Positions 36,820 to 44,858 of a DNA stretch of 64,000 nucleotides are shown piece by piece. Source of the DNA: Hymenobacter metallilatus (GTDB taxonomy: Bacteria > Bacteroidota > Bacteroidia > Cytophagales > Hymenobacteraceae); the NCBI RefSeq assembly GCF_003944705.1, contig NZ_RWIS01000006.1:1-64000 (forward strand). The letters run 5' to 3'. Position 1 is the first letter of the stretch. The number at the start of each line of letters is the position of its first letter. The notes beneath the pieces were generated by a model that did no database searches, had not been told where the DNA came from, and worked only from the letters and a program-made list of their open reading frames with translations. Made by a program: the position numbers and the translations under genes.

Positions 36820-37283
36820 TGGCCGAACGGGAGTTTATTCAGCAGATTCAGGCGCACCAGGGCTTGCTCAATAAGCTGGTGTACCTCTATGCCGAAGCCC
36901 TGGAAGACCGCCAGGACCTGCACCAGGAAATCCTGCTCCAAGCCTGGAAAGCCTACCCGCAGTTTCGGGGAACGGCGCGTTTTTCCACCTGGCTCTACCG
37001 CATCGGCCTGAACGTGGCGCTTACCTCGCTGACCCGAACCAAGCGCGGCCGCGGCGGTGTCCTGCCCGCCGATGGTCCTTCTGCGCCGGCCGCTGACTTC
37101 GAGGCCCAGGACCGGCTGCGCTACGTGCTCCAGCAGTTTAGCCCCGTCGACCGTACTCTGCTGGTAATGACAATGGAAGGCTATGCCAACGAGGAAATTG
37201 CTGACTCCCTGGGACTCAACCACGGCGCCGTGCGCACCCGCCTGCACCGGCTCCGCCAACGTGTAGAACAGTTATGGCCCTGA
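36819..37283 (+). CDS. ECF-type RNA polymerase sigma factor
   Basis: 154 residues. Region 2 reads ALEDRQDLHQEILLQAWKAY...FSTWLYRIGLNVA, and region 4 reads TLLVMTMEGYANEEIADSLG followed by NHGAVRTRLHRLRQRV. It directs RNA polymerase to stress- or envelope-type promoters. It is coupled to the small membrane gene upstream and overlaps the next membrane gene by 10 bases, a layout typical of sigma with an anti-sigma partner. Confidence 0.93.
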   Translation: MAEREFIQQIQAHQGLLNKLVYLYAEALEDRQDLHQEILLQAWKAYPQFRGTARFSTWLYRIGLNVALTSLTRTKRGRGGVLPADGPSAPAADFEAQDRLRYVLQQFSPVDRTLLVMTMEGYANEEIADSLGLNHGAVRTRLHRLRQRVEQLWP

Positions 37284-37888
37284 CCGACGACTGGAAGACC
37301 CGCGACTGGGGTGCTTCCGAATTCTCCTATGCCGCGCCCGATTTGCGGGCTGCGCTGCGTCGCTCCTCCCAGCATAATGTAGCCAAACTTCTGCGCGCCT
37401 ACCGCCGCCAGTTCGGGTTGGTAGTGGCTCTGACGGCCGCTACCCTGGGCGTTTTGCTGCTACAGCCCGGCAACCCGCAGTACCAAATGGGGGTAGGCCT
37501 CATTCTGCTCTACTGCTTGGTGCAGTGCGCATACCTGACGCTTACATTTCGCCGCTTCCGCCTGCCCGACCTCACGCTGCGCACCACCGAAGCCATTCAG
37601 GAAACCTTGGCGCTGGCCCGCGCCATTAACCGGTTTCAGGCGGCGCTGGTGGCCTATTTCGTACCTCTCGTGTTTTTGGGCTCCTTGCTGGCTACCCTCT
37701 CTTACTACGGCTGGTCGATGGCGCGGATACTAGGTTCCGGGATGGTGCTTACGGTTATTGGCCTGACTACGACCCTGATGACCCTGCTTGGGCATTACCT
37801 GCGCCGCTTCCTGGTTAGTCGGCAGTGCATGGCCCTCATCGCCCAACTTGAAGCCAGCCGCCGCGACCTGCTCGATGTTGGTGCGTAA
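37274..37888 (+). CDS. Membrane protein, probable anti-sigma factor
   Basis: 204 residues. A soluble N-terminal part (MALTDDWKTRDWGASEFSYA) is followed by about four membrane segments (VVALTAATLGVLLLQ, VGLILLYCLVQCAYLTL, AALVAYFVPLVFLGSLL, ILGSGMVLTVIGLTTTLM). It overlaps the sigma gene, consistent with an anti-sigma role that holds the sigma factor at the membrane. The N-terminal sigma-binding motif is not recognisable, so the role is inferred from position only. Confidence 0.6.
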   Translation: MALTDDWKTRDWGASEFSYAAPDLRAALRRSSQHNVAKLLRAYRRQFGLVVALTAATLGVLLLQPGNPQYQMGVGLILLYCLVQCAYLTLTFRRFRLPDLTLRTTEAIQETLALARAINRFQAALVAYFVPLVFLGSLLATLSYYGWSMARILGSGMVLTVIGLTTTLMTLLGHYLRRFLVSRQCMALIAQLEASRRDLLDVGA

Positions 37889-37980
37889 CGGGGTGGATAA
37901 ATCCGGAGTTTGGAAACACTGTGGCTTGGCGCTTACCCACCTCTCGTGATTTGCGGTGTGTGCCGTATAAAGAAGGAAGA

Positions 37981-38457
37981 TTACGTGAACAGCTCCACCA
38001 GTTCCGTTGCCTGCGGAAACTCCGCAAGCAGTGCCGCCCGTTCGGCCAGCTCAAAATCAGCGAAATTGAAGCCGGGGGCCACGGTGCAGCTGACCAGCGC
38101 GAAGCCAGCGCGGAGCGGCAGGTGGGCCGCAAACCATGTATTGGCCGGTACAACGGCCTGGGGCAGCTCGCCGCGGCTGAAGTCGTGGCCCAGGACGAGG
38201 CGGGTGGGCTGGCCGGGCGTCAGCAGGATGATTTCTAGTGGCTGCCCCTGGTGGAAAAACCACAGCTCATCGGATTTGATACGGTGGAAGTGCGACTTGT
38301 CCTCGTTTTCGAGCAGGTAGTAAATGGCCGTGCTGACGTGGCGGGTATGCTTTTCGGCCGTCTCCAGCGTATCGGCGGCGCGGTAGGTTTCGCGGTAGTA
38401 GCCGCCCTCGGGGTGGGGCAGCAGGTGCAGGTGCTGAATGATGTCCTGGGCAGTCAT
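37981..38457 (-). CDS. DUF985 cupin-domain protein
   Basis: 158 residues from MTAQDIIQHLHLLPHPEGGY. The DUF985 motifs are clear: HPEGGYYRETYR, TAIYYLLENEDKSHFHRIKS, and WFFHQGQPLEIILL, then PANTWFAA and a C-terminal FADFELA. The family adopts the cupin beta-barrel and may bind metals or sugars. The precise function is unknown. A large palindrome lies upstream. Confidence 0.9.
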   Translation of the reverse strand: MTAQDIIQHLHLLPHPEGGYYRETYRAADTLETAEKHTRHVSTAIYYLLENEDKSHFHRIKSDELWFFHQGQPLEIILLTPGQPTRLVLGHDFSRGELPQAVVPANTWFAAHLPLRAGFALVSCTVAPGFNFADFELAERAALLAEFPQATELVELFT

Positions 38458-38505
38458 AGAGTTGATTGAACCGGGTAGTATCTGGAAAGTCGATTGAAAC
38501 TCTTT

Positions 38506-38604
38506 GAACGTCATGCTGAGCTTGCCGAAGCATCTCTACCGCTTCGTTGGGTTAGCATTGTAACGAAGCGGTAGAGATGCTTCGGCAAGCTCAGCATGAC
38601 GTTC
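38506..38604. repeat. Perfect 43-base-arm palindromic repeat
   Basis: Arms 38506-38548 and 38562-38604 are exact reverse complements (GAACGTCATGCTGAGCTTGC... / ...AGCATGACGTTC), with a 13-base loop. It lies between the convergent/tandem genes at 38457 and 38612. It is the best copy of a family that also occurs at 26429, 43626, 48484 and 60198. Confidence 0.95.
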
Positions 38605-38611
38605 TGGAATT

Positions 38612-38980
38612 TTAACCTTTGTTGAACTCGCCGATGTGCCAGAGGACCCCGGCGGGGTCGTGCACGAAGCCTTCCCGGCCCCAGACTTCCTCCCGAATTG
38701 GCAGCACCTTCACGCCGGCAAACCGGCCGGGCAAATCCAGCGCCGTCAGCTCCTGCCAGTAACGCTCTACATCCTCCACCTCCAGAAACAGCATGGTGTT
38801 GTCCACCCAGTCCTTCACATAAGCGTCCTGCAGATAAAAGCTCACGCCTCCCATTGAAAACAAGGACATGGCCGGCGACAGGACGGTTTCGGTGAAGCCA
38901 AAGACGCGGTAGAAGCTGCGCGAAACAGCGTAATCTTTGGCCCCAATGAACGGCCGGATGGAAAGAGTTTTTTGCGTCAT
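38612..38980 (-). CDS. VOC (glyoxalase-like) family protein
   Basis: 122 residues. The paired beta-alpha-beta units are visible: SIRPFIGAKDYAVSRSFYRV with FTETVLSPAMSLFSMGGVSFYLQ in the first half and DNTMLFLEVEDVERYWQELT with the C-terminal VHDPAGVLWHIGEF in the second. VOC proteins include dioxygenases, resistance proteins and lyases. The metal ligands are not complete enough to choose. It is next to the large palindrome. Confidence 0.88.
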   Translation of the reverse strand: MTQKTLSIRPFIGAKDYAVSRSFYRVFGFTETVLSPAMSLFSMGGVSFYLQDAYVKDWVDNTMLFLEVEDVERYWQELTALDLPGRFAGVKVLPIREEVWGREGFVHDPAGVLWHIGEFNKG

Positions 38981-38998
38981 AGGGGGCTGGGGGAAGCA

Positions 38999-39304
38999 CT
39001 ATTGATTTGAACCCGGGGTGGAAAGTAAAAAATACACCAACCAACTACTATACAGTAGCCCAAGCAGATTGAGCATGAATATAGACGTGCTGCTGGCCCG
39101 TTTCCGGGTGAGAGCCAGAACTGCTGGGACGAGGAAACTGTGAGCGACCAGCAAAAGTGGTATTCCCAAGAGGCCGTAGCCCATGGAGCCGCCCCCGGAA
39201 CGGATAATTGAGTAGCTCCAAATCAGGAAGTAGCAATTGCTGAAGAAAAGCAGGGCGGCAACTACACGGTTGGGGTACTGAAAATTGACGGGTGATACCG
39301 GCAT
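38999..39304 (-). CDS. Small membrane protein
   Basis: 101 residues from MPVSPVNFQYPNRVVAALLF with about three or four membrane segments (VVAALLFFSNCYFLIWSY, YGLLGIPLLLVAHSFLVPAV, IFMLNLLGLLYSSWLVYFLL). An alternative ATG at 39343 precedes it and reads repeat-like sequence. No family recognised. It is close upstream of the VOC gene but probably independent. Confidence 0.6.
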   Translation of the reverse strand: MPVSPVNFQYPNRVVAALLFFSNCYFLIWSYSIIRSGGGSMGYGLLGIPLLLVAHSFLVPAVLALTRKRASSTSIFMLNLLGLLYSSWLVYFLLSTPGSNQ

Positions 39305-39328
39305 AGTAGTAGGTATATATCGGCCAGA

Positions 39329-39434
39329 GCTGTAGAGACGCAATACCTTGCGTCTCGTCGTTGCTGGCGTTGTTACGGCGGCGCAGTTTCGGGCTGTTCA
39401 ACGACGAAACGCAAAATAGTGCGTCTCTACAACT
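39329..39434. repeat. GTAGAGACGC palindromic repeat
   Basis: Left arm from 39331 (TGTAGAGACGCAATACCTTG) and right arm to 39434 (GCGTCTCTACAACTG). The internal GTCGTTGCTGGCGTTGTT resembles the copies at 15005, 25318, 40853 and 45879. It lies between genes at 39304 and 39458. Confidence 0.8.
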
Positions 39435-39457
39435 GTGCAGAGTAACAGCGCCAGCCA

Positions 39458-40840
39458 TTATCGGCTCAGCCCGCCCGCGCCCAGTAGCCCATGCCCCGCT
39501 GATGCCGGGAGCAACTGGCCCTGCTCACCGAAGATGCCCTGCTGTTGAAGCCAGGCCTCGAACTCGGGGGCGGGGCGCAGGCCCAGGACCTGGCGTAGGT
39601 AAAGCGCGTCGTGGAAGGAGGTGGACTGGTAACCCAGCATGATGTCGTCGGCACCGGGGATGCCCATGATGAAGGTGCAGCCGGCCACGCCCAGCAGCGT
39701 CAGGAGCGTGTCCATATCGTCCTGGTCGGCCTCGGCGTGGTTGGTGTAGCACACATCCACGCCCATGGGCAGGCCCAGCAGCTTGCCGCAGAAATGGTCT
39801 TCCAGGGCTGCCCGAATGATTTGCTTACCGTCGTAGAGGTACTCGGGGCCGATGAAGCCGACCACCGAATTCACCAGCAGCGGCCGAAACTGCCGGGCCA
39901 CGGCGTAGGCGCGGGCCTCGCAGGTCTGCTGGTCGAGGCCGTGGTGGGCGTTGGCGCTCAGGGCGCTGCCCTGGCCGGTTTCAAAGTACATGACATTGTC
40001 GCCGAGCGTGCCCCGATTCAAGCTCAAAGTGGCCTCGTGGGCTTCTTGCAGCAAGCTCAAACTCACCCCGAAGCTGGCGTTGGTAGCCTCGGTGCCGCCG
40101 ATGGACTGAAACGTGAGGTCCACGGGCGCGCCTTGGCGGATCAGCTCCAGGGTGGTGGTAACGTGGCCGAGCACGCAGGTCTGGGTCGGAATCTGGAACT
40201 GCTCCCGCACGCCGTCGAGTAGCTCCAGCAGCTGGCGGATGGCGCGGGGGCTGTCGGTGGCGGGGTTGATGCCCAGCACCGCGTCGCCGCTGCCGTAGAG
40301 CAGGCCGTCCACGAGGCTGGCGGCAATGCCCCGGGCGTCGTCGGTGGGGTGGTTGGGCTGCAGGCGGGTGGCCAGGCGGCCGCGCAGCCCCAGCGTGTTG
40401 CGGAACTGCGTAATCACCTCGCACTTGCGGGCCACGCCAATCAGCTCCTGGTTGCGCAGCAGCTTGCTCACGGCGGCCACCATTTCAGGCGTGAGGCCGG
40501 GAGCGAGGCCCTGCAACGTAGCCGTATCCGCCGCCTCCGACAGCAGCCAGTCGCGCAGCTGCCCCACGGTAAAGTGGCTGACGGGTGTAAATGTCGCCGC
40601 GTCATGGGTATCGATAATAAGGCGAGTGACATCGTCCTGCTCGTAGGGCACCAAGGTTTCGGTGAGGAATTGGCGCAGCGGCACGTCGGCCAGGGCGTAC
40701 TGGGCGGCTACCCGCTCTTCGTAGGTCTCGGCCGCCACGCCGGCCAGCTGGTCGCCGGAGCGCAGGGGTGAGGCCCGCGCTAGCAGCGTCCGGAGGTCCG
40801 GGAAGGTGTAGGTGCGCTGGCGGACGGTGTGGCGGTACAT
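39458..40840 (-). CDS. eutB: Ethanolamine ammonia-lyase large subunit EutB
   Basis: 460 residues, a typical EutB length. The start MYRHTVRQRTYTFPDL was chosen because an upstream ATG reads repeat sequence. GSGDAVLGINPATD, PVDLTFQSIGGTEATNASFG, FVGKLLGLPMGVDVCYTNH-like text (here CGKLLGLPMGVDVCYTNHAE) and GCTFIMGIPGADDIMLGYQS are family hallmarks. EutB carries the substrate and adenosylcobalamin-binding site and works with EutC. It lies beside the permease gene on the same strand. No microcompartment genes are nearby. Confidence 0.97.
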   Translation of the reverse strand: MYRHTVRQRTYTFPDLRTLLARASPLRSGDQLAGVAAETYEERVAAQYALADVPLRQFLTETLVPYEQDDVTRLIIDTHDAATFTPVSHFTVGQLRDWLLSEAADTATLQGLAPGLTPEMVAAVSKLLRNQELIGVARKCEVITQFRNTLGLRGRLATRLQPNHPTDDARGIAASLVDGLLYGSGDAVLGINPATDSPRAIRQLLELLDGVREQFQIPTQTCVLGHVTTTLELIRQGAPVDLTFQSIGGTEATNASFGVSLSLLQEAHEATLSLNRGTLGDNVMYFETGQGSALSANAHHGLDQQTCEARAYAVARQFRPLLVNSVVGFIGPEYLYDGKQIIRAALEDHFCGKLLGLPMGVDVCYTNHAEADQDDMDTLLTLLGVAGCTFIMGIPGADDIMLGYQSTSFHDALYLRQVLGLRPAPEFEAWLQQQGIFGEQGQLLPASAGHGLLGAGGLSR

Positions 40841-40852
40841 AGAGTGGGACGG

Positions 40853-41033
40853 TTGTAGAGACGCGACACTTCGCGTCTCGTCGTTGGTGATGTTGTCTTT
40901 ATTGAACGTCATGCTGAGCTTGTCGAAGCATCTCTACCGCTCTGTAGCCCAGGGTTTAAACCCTGGGCTAGTGAATCGTGCGGGATGAACAACGTCAGCA
41001 ACGCCGAGACGCGAAGTGTCGCGTCTCTACAGC
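40853..41033. repeat. Composite nested palindrome
   Basis: The outer arms (GTTGTAGAGACGCGACACTT... from 40853 and ...AGTGTCGCGTCTCTACA to 41031) enclose two further repeat fragments: a half copy of the CATGCTGAGCTTGTCGAAG family (40904-40940) and GGTTTAAACCCTGGGCTAGTGAA (40953-40975). It lies between eutB and the permease gene. Confidence 0.8.
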
Positions 41034-42373
41034 TGTTCGGCGTCAAGCAATGCGTCTTCCGGCACTGGCCGCCGGTGCCGGCCCAGCAGCACGTACACGG
41101 CCAGCGCCACCCCCAGACCGGCGAAAAACACCACGCTCAGCAACATATTATAGTACACAATGGCCCCCAGGCTCAATAGCGTGAGAGCCAGAGCCAGCAG
41201 CGGAAACCAGGGGTAGAACGGAGCCACGAAGGGCCGCTCCAGCTGCGGCTCGCGGCGGCGCAAGGCAAACAAGCTCAGCAGACTGACGGCATACATCACC
41301 ACCGCGCCCAGCACCGACAGCACAATCACCTGGGCCGTGGTGCCGGTGAGCAACGCCGCCGCGCCCACCACGCCGCCGGCCACCAGGGCCCAGTGCGGCG
41401 TCTGGAAACGAGGATTTACGCGGGCCAGAAAACCGGGCAGATAGCCGCTGCGGGCCAGGGCAAACACCTGCCGCGAGTAGCCGATGATGGTGCCGTGAAA
41501 CGAGGCTACCAGCCCAAACAGCCCGATGCTGGCAAACAGCTGCGTGAGGCGGCTGTGGCGGCCCAGCACCACGGCCAGGGCTTCGGGCAGGGGGTAGTCG
41601 ATGCGGCTGAGGGTGCGCCAGTCCGTGACGCCGCCGGTGAGCACCATCACGCCCAGGGCCAGCACCACCAGCGTACCCAGCCCGTAGAGGTAGCCCTTGG
41701 GAATGGTTTTCTTGGGGTCTTCGACTTCCTCCGCCACCATGGCCACGCCCTCAATGGCTAGGTAAAACCAGATGGCAAACGGCAGGGCCGCAAACACACC
41801 CGCTACCCCCAGCGGCACCGGGTGGGCCAGGAAATTGCTGACGCGGAAGCTCGGCGCCACCAGCCCCATGTACACCACCAGCTCGGCCACCGCCAGCAGC
41901 GTCACCAGCAGGGAAAACCGCGCCGACTCCTTCATGCCCAGCAGGTTCAGGCCGATGAATACCGCATAGCAGGCCAGCGCCGTGCCCAGCACCGGTACCT
42001 GCGGGTGCAGGAAGTGCCCGTAGCTGCCCAGCGCCAGCGCAATGGCCGGCGGGGCCAGCAGAAACTCCACCAGCGTGGCGTAGCCGGCCACCAACCCGCC
42101 CAGCGGCCCGAAGGCGCGGTAGGAGTAGGCAAACGGCCCGCCCGCGTGCGGAATGGCCGTCGTCAGCTCCGTGAAGCTGAAAATAAACGTCACGTAAAGC
42201 ACCGTCACCAGCAGCGTAGCCACCAGAAACCCCACCGGTCCGGCCACCGCCCAGCCGTAGTTCCACCCAAAATACTCGCCCGAAATAACCAGCCCCACGG
42301 CCAGCGCCCACAAATGCAGAGGCTGGAGCACTTTCTTTAGGGCCGGCGCGGCGGTTGTTGGAGCAGTCGTCAT
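41027..42373 (-). CDS. eat: Ethanolamine permease
   Basis: 448 residues with about 12 membrane helices, an APC-type amino acid permease. LWALAVGLVISGEYFGWNYG and the ...FYLAIEGVAMVAEEVEDPKK segment are typical of Eat ethanolamine permeases. It imports ethanolamine for the EutBC lyase. It is upstream of eutB on the same strand, but the gap of 186 bases contains a composite repeat, so it may not be co-transcribed. Its N-terminus begins TTAPTTAAPALKKVL. Confidence 0.93.
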   Translation of the reverse strand: MTTAPTTAAPALKKVLQPLHLWALAVGLVISGEYFGWNYGWAVAGPVGFLVATLLVTVLYVTFIFSFTELTTAIPHAGGPFAYSYRAFGPLGGLVAGYATLVEFLLAPPAIALALGSYGHFLHPQVPVLGTALACYAVFIGLNLLGMKESARFSLLVTLLAVAELVVYMGLVAPSFRVSNFLAHPVPLGVAGVFAALPFAIWFYLAIEGVAMVAEEVEDPKKTIPKGYLYGLGTLVVLALGVMVLTGGVTDWRTLSRIDYPLPEALAVVLGRHSRLTQLFASIGLFGLVASFHGTIIGYSRQVFALARSGYLPGFLARVNPRFQTPHWALVAGGVVGAAALLTGTTAQVIVLSVLGAVVMYAVSLLSLFALRRREPQLERPFVAPFYPWFPLLALALTLLSLGAIVYYNMLLSVVFFAGLGVALAVYVLLGRHRRPVPEDALLDAEQL

Positions 42374-42509
42374 CAGCAGCAGGCAGCAAAGGTTAGCTGC
42401 CTAATGTAGGGCATAAGTACCGCAGTGCAAGCAGGTTATTCACCCGATCCGGGCGTGTCAATCCATGAATCTGCTTCCTGCCGCAACGGTCGCCGCACCC
42501 GCCATAAAT

Positions 42510-42540
42510 AGCAACGCCCGACGTTTCGGCCGGGCGTTGC
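42510..42540. terminator. Hairpin with possible terminator role
   Basis: GCAACGCCCG pairs with CGGGCGTTGC around a 10-base loop between genes on the same strand. It lacks a clear T run. Confidence 0.5.
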
Positions 42541-42558
42541 TTACAGAAATCAGCCGGG

Positions 42559-43419
42559 CTACAGCTTGAAAATAGCCTTCAGCCCTTCCTTCAGCGGCGT
42601 GGGTGGGCGGCCCAGCACGTCGGCCAGTTCGGGGCTGACGGTGGATTCCTGGCCGTTTTTGATGTCGGTGAGGAAGCCGGCGAGGAGGTGAACGACGGCG
42701 TTGGGCAGGCCCTGGGCCTGTAGCCGGGCCTCGAAGGTGGGCTGCTCAATGGGCGTGTAGGCCACGGGCTTTCCGGACAGCTCACTCAGGGCCGCGGCCA
42801 CGTCGGTGAAGGAGTAGGTGGTGCTGCCGGTGAAGGTGAAAATACGGTTGTCGCAGCGGCTGTCGGCCAGCACGTTGGCAATGGCTTCGCCCATATCCTG
42901 GCGGAGCGCAAAGGCCACCTCGCCCATGCCGGCGGGCAGCTGAATACCCTGCTCAAACACCTGCGGCCCCACAAACTGCGGCAGCGTATCCATGTACAGA
43001 ATGTTGCGAAACAGCACGTACGGTACCCCGCTGGCCCGAATGTAGTCCTCCGTCTGGAAGTGGCGCACCATGAGCGGGTTGGCCAGGGTATCGGGGTTTT
43101 GCAGGGCGCGGCCGGTGTAGGCCAGGCACCCTACGCCGGCTTTTTTGGCGGCATCCACCACGTTGTAATGCTGCTGCAGGCCATCATCGTCGCTGCCGCC
43201 GGACACCAGCAGCACCTTGCTGACGCCCTGCATGGCGCGCTCCAGGGAGGCCGGGTCGCGGTAGTTGCCCACCCGGAGCTGCACGCCCCGCGCTTTGAGG
43301 TCGGCGGCTTTAGCTTCGTCGCGCACCAGGCCGGCCACCTGGCCGGGGGCGGTTAGCTGCAGCAGCCGCTCAATTACAGCCGAGCCAATATGGCCGGTAG
43401 CACCCGTTATCAGAATCAT
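42559..43419 (-). CDS. NmrA-like NAD(P)-binding protein
   Basis: 286 residues from MILITGATGHIGSAVIERLL, with GATGHIG as the nucleotide loop. GVQLRVGNYRDPASLERAM, VSKVLLVSGG and the later FTFTGSTTYSFTDVAAAL match NmrA or QOR2-type atypical SDRs that sense redox state or reduce quinones. The catalytic Tyr is lacking. An upstream ATG would add many repeat-like residues. An AraC regulator gene lies upstream on the same strand. Confidence 0.9.
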   Translation of the reverse strand: MILITGATGHIGSAVIERLLQLTAPGQVAGLVRDEAKAADLKARGVQLRVGNYRDPASLERAMQGVSKVLLVSGGSDDDGLQQHYNVVDAAKKAGVGCLAYTGRALQNPDTLANPLMVRHFQTEDYIRASGVPYVLFRNILYMDTLPQFVGPQVFEQGIQLPAGMGEVAFALRQDMGEAIANVLADSRCDNRIFTFTGSTTYSFTDVAAALSELSGKPVAYTPIEQPTFEARLQAQGLPNAVVHLLAGFLTDIKNGQESTVSPELADVLGRPPTPLKEGLKAIFKL

Positions 43420-43625
43420 ACGGAAAGGGAAAATAAGGAAGAGATACACGGCCCGCGCCGGCCGGGATTGGCCTGATTCAGCTACTGCAGACCTGGCCGG
43501 AAGCGGGTGCTGCAAAGGTGGCCCGCCCCCACGCCCGCTACCAGAGCGAAAGGGCGGGAAGGCTGGGCAAAAAGTCGGGAAGGAGCAGCTGGTAAGTGTC
43601 AGTAACAACGGGGTGGTGCTATTCA

Positions 43626-43724
43626 GAACGTCATGCTGAGCTTGTCGAAGCATCTCTACCGCTTCGTTGCAATGGTAATCCAACGAAGCGGTAGAGATGC
43701 TTCGACAAGCTCAGCATGGCGTTC
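43626..43724. repeat. Palindromic repeat, 43-base arms
   Basis: Same family as 38506-38604, with arms 43626-43668 and 43682-43724 differing at one position. A spacer of about 335 bases (43420-43754) holds no gene. Confidence 0.9.
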
Positions 43725-43754
43725 CTATCCTCAAAAATTCCTATCCTCAAAAAC

Positions 43755-44624
43755 CTACCCCGCCTGTTTATACGCCGTGGGCGAGAGGCCGAGGCTGTTG
43801 CGGAAGAAGCGGCTGAAAGCGGATTGATCGGGGAAGTGCAGCAGGTCAGCCACCTGGGCCACGGTAAGGTGCCCGTGCTGCAGCAGGGCTTTGGCTTCCA
43901 GCATCACGGCTTCCTCAATCCACTCGCCGGCGGTTTTGCCGGTGGCCTGCTTCAGGGTGTCGGTGAGGTGCTTGGGCGTAATGCACAGGCGGCCGGCGTA
44001 GAACTGTACGCTCCGCTCGGTGGTGCAGTGCGCATTCACCAGGTGCTTGAACCCGGCCGTGAGCTGCTGGCTGCGGGTTTGGGTGGCCTGCAGCGCCGCG
44101 TGCTGCTGGTCGTAGAGGCCCACCACTTCGTAGAGCAGGCTGTTGATCAGGCTTTTGATGACTTGGTTGCGGTAGGGGTGCGGGGCCTGAAATTTCTGCT
44201 GCAGCAGGCGCATGGAGGCCGTGATGCTCTCGGCTTCGGCCGCTGCCAGGGGCAGCACGTGCCGGGTGGCGCTTTCCAGAAACTGGAAGTTATCGACCGG
44301 AATGTGGTTACGGGTGGTGATGAACTCGGGCGTGAAGAACACCGACAGGCTGTCGTGGTCGGGGGAGAAGTCCGTCCACTCTTTGATAGTGTGGGGCGTA
44401 ATCAGCATGAGGCTGCCGGGCCCGATGTGGTAGGTTTCCAGGTTGGCCTTCAGCTCCGCCGTGCCGCGCAGGCAAATCCCGATTTTGTAGTAGTTGCCCC
44501 GGTACGGTACCCCCAGGGGCGGTCCGGCCGTGTGGGAGTGCTCGTCCAGAAAAAACACCTCCGCCGGCTCCTCGTTGGGGCGGGAAAAGCTCTGCAGCCG
44601 GTAAGTTGGAATCAGGTGGGGCAT
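43755..44624 (-). CDS. AraC-family transcriptional regulator
   Basis: 289 residues. The N-terminal cupin sensor includes YKIGICLRGTAELKANLETY and YHIGPGSLMLITPHT. The C-terminal HTH pair is CITPKHLTDTLKQATGKTAG and TVAQVADLLHFPDQSAFSRF, followed by FRNSLGLSPTAYKQ. It lies between an NmrA-like gene (downstream on the same strand) and a YghZ-type reductase (divergent), so it could regulate either. Confidence 0.93.
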   Translation of the reverse strand: MPHLIPTYRLQSFSRPNEEPAEVFFLDEHSHTAGPPLGVPYRGNYYKIGICLRGTAELKANLETYHIGPGSLMLITPHTIKEWTDFSPDHDSLSVFFTPEFITTRNHIPVDNFQFLESATRHVLPLAAAEAESITASMRLLQQKFQAPHPYRNQVIKSLINSLLYEVVGLYDQQHAALQATQTRSQQLTAGFKHLVNAHCTTERSVQFYAGRLCITPKHLTDTLKQATGKTAGEWIEEAVMLEAKALLQHGHLTVAQVADLLHFPDQSAFSRFFRNSLGLSPTAYKQAG

Positions 44625-44645
44625 GAAGGCGGACTATTTAAAATA

Positions 44646-44741
44646 GAACGTCATTCTGAGCTTACCGAGGAATCTCGCGTGCTGACGTTGAATTACTAGT
44701 GCAACATCAGCACGCGAGATTCCTCGGCAAGCTCGGAATGA
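44646..44741. repeat. Palindromic repeat (CGAGGAATCTCGCGTGCTGA type)
   Basis: Left arm 44646-44690 and right arm 44701-44741 pair with a few mismatches around AATTACTAGT. The family is seen as half copies at 11237 and within 48484-48632. Confidence 0.85.
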
Positions 44742-44858
44742 TAAGCAGATGCTTAGTTGTAATACTACTGGTTCCTTCGCAAAAACGGCGGTAGTGGCGT
44801 GTACATTTTCCGGGTTCCTGCGTACTTGCCGCCCCAATCCAATTAACTCCCCGTCACC

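Noticed and set aside
38506..38604. CRISPR-like repeat at this palindrome and its copies
   Set aside because: Copies are single, far apart and palindromic with no regular spacers; no cas genes are present.
39458..42373. Bacterial microcompartment for ethanolamine
   Set aside because: Only lyase and permease genes are visible; there are no shell or aldehyde dehydrogenase genes in the window.
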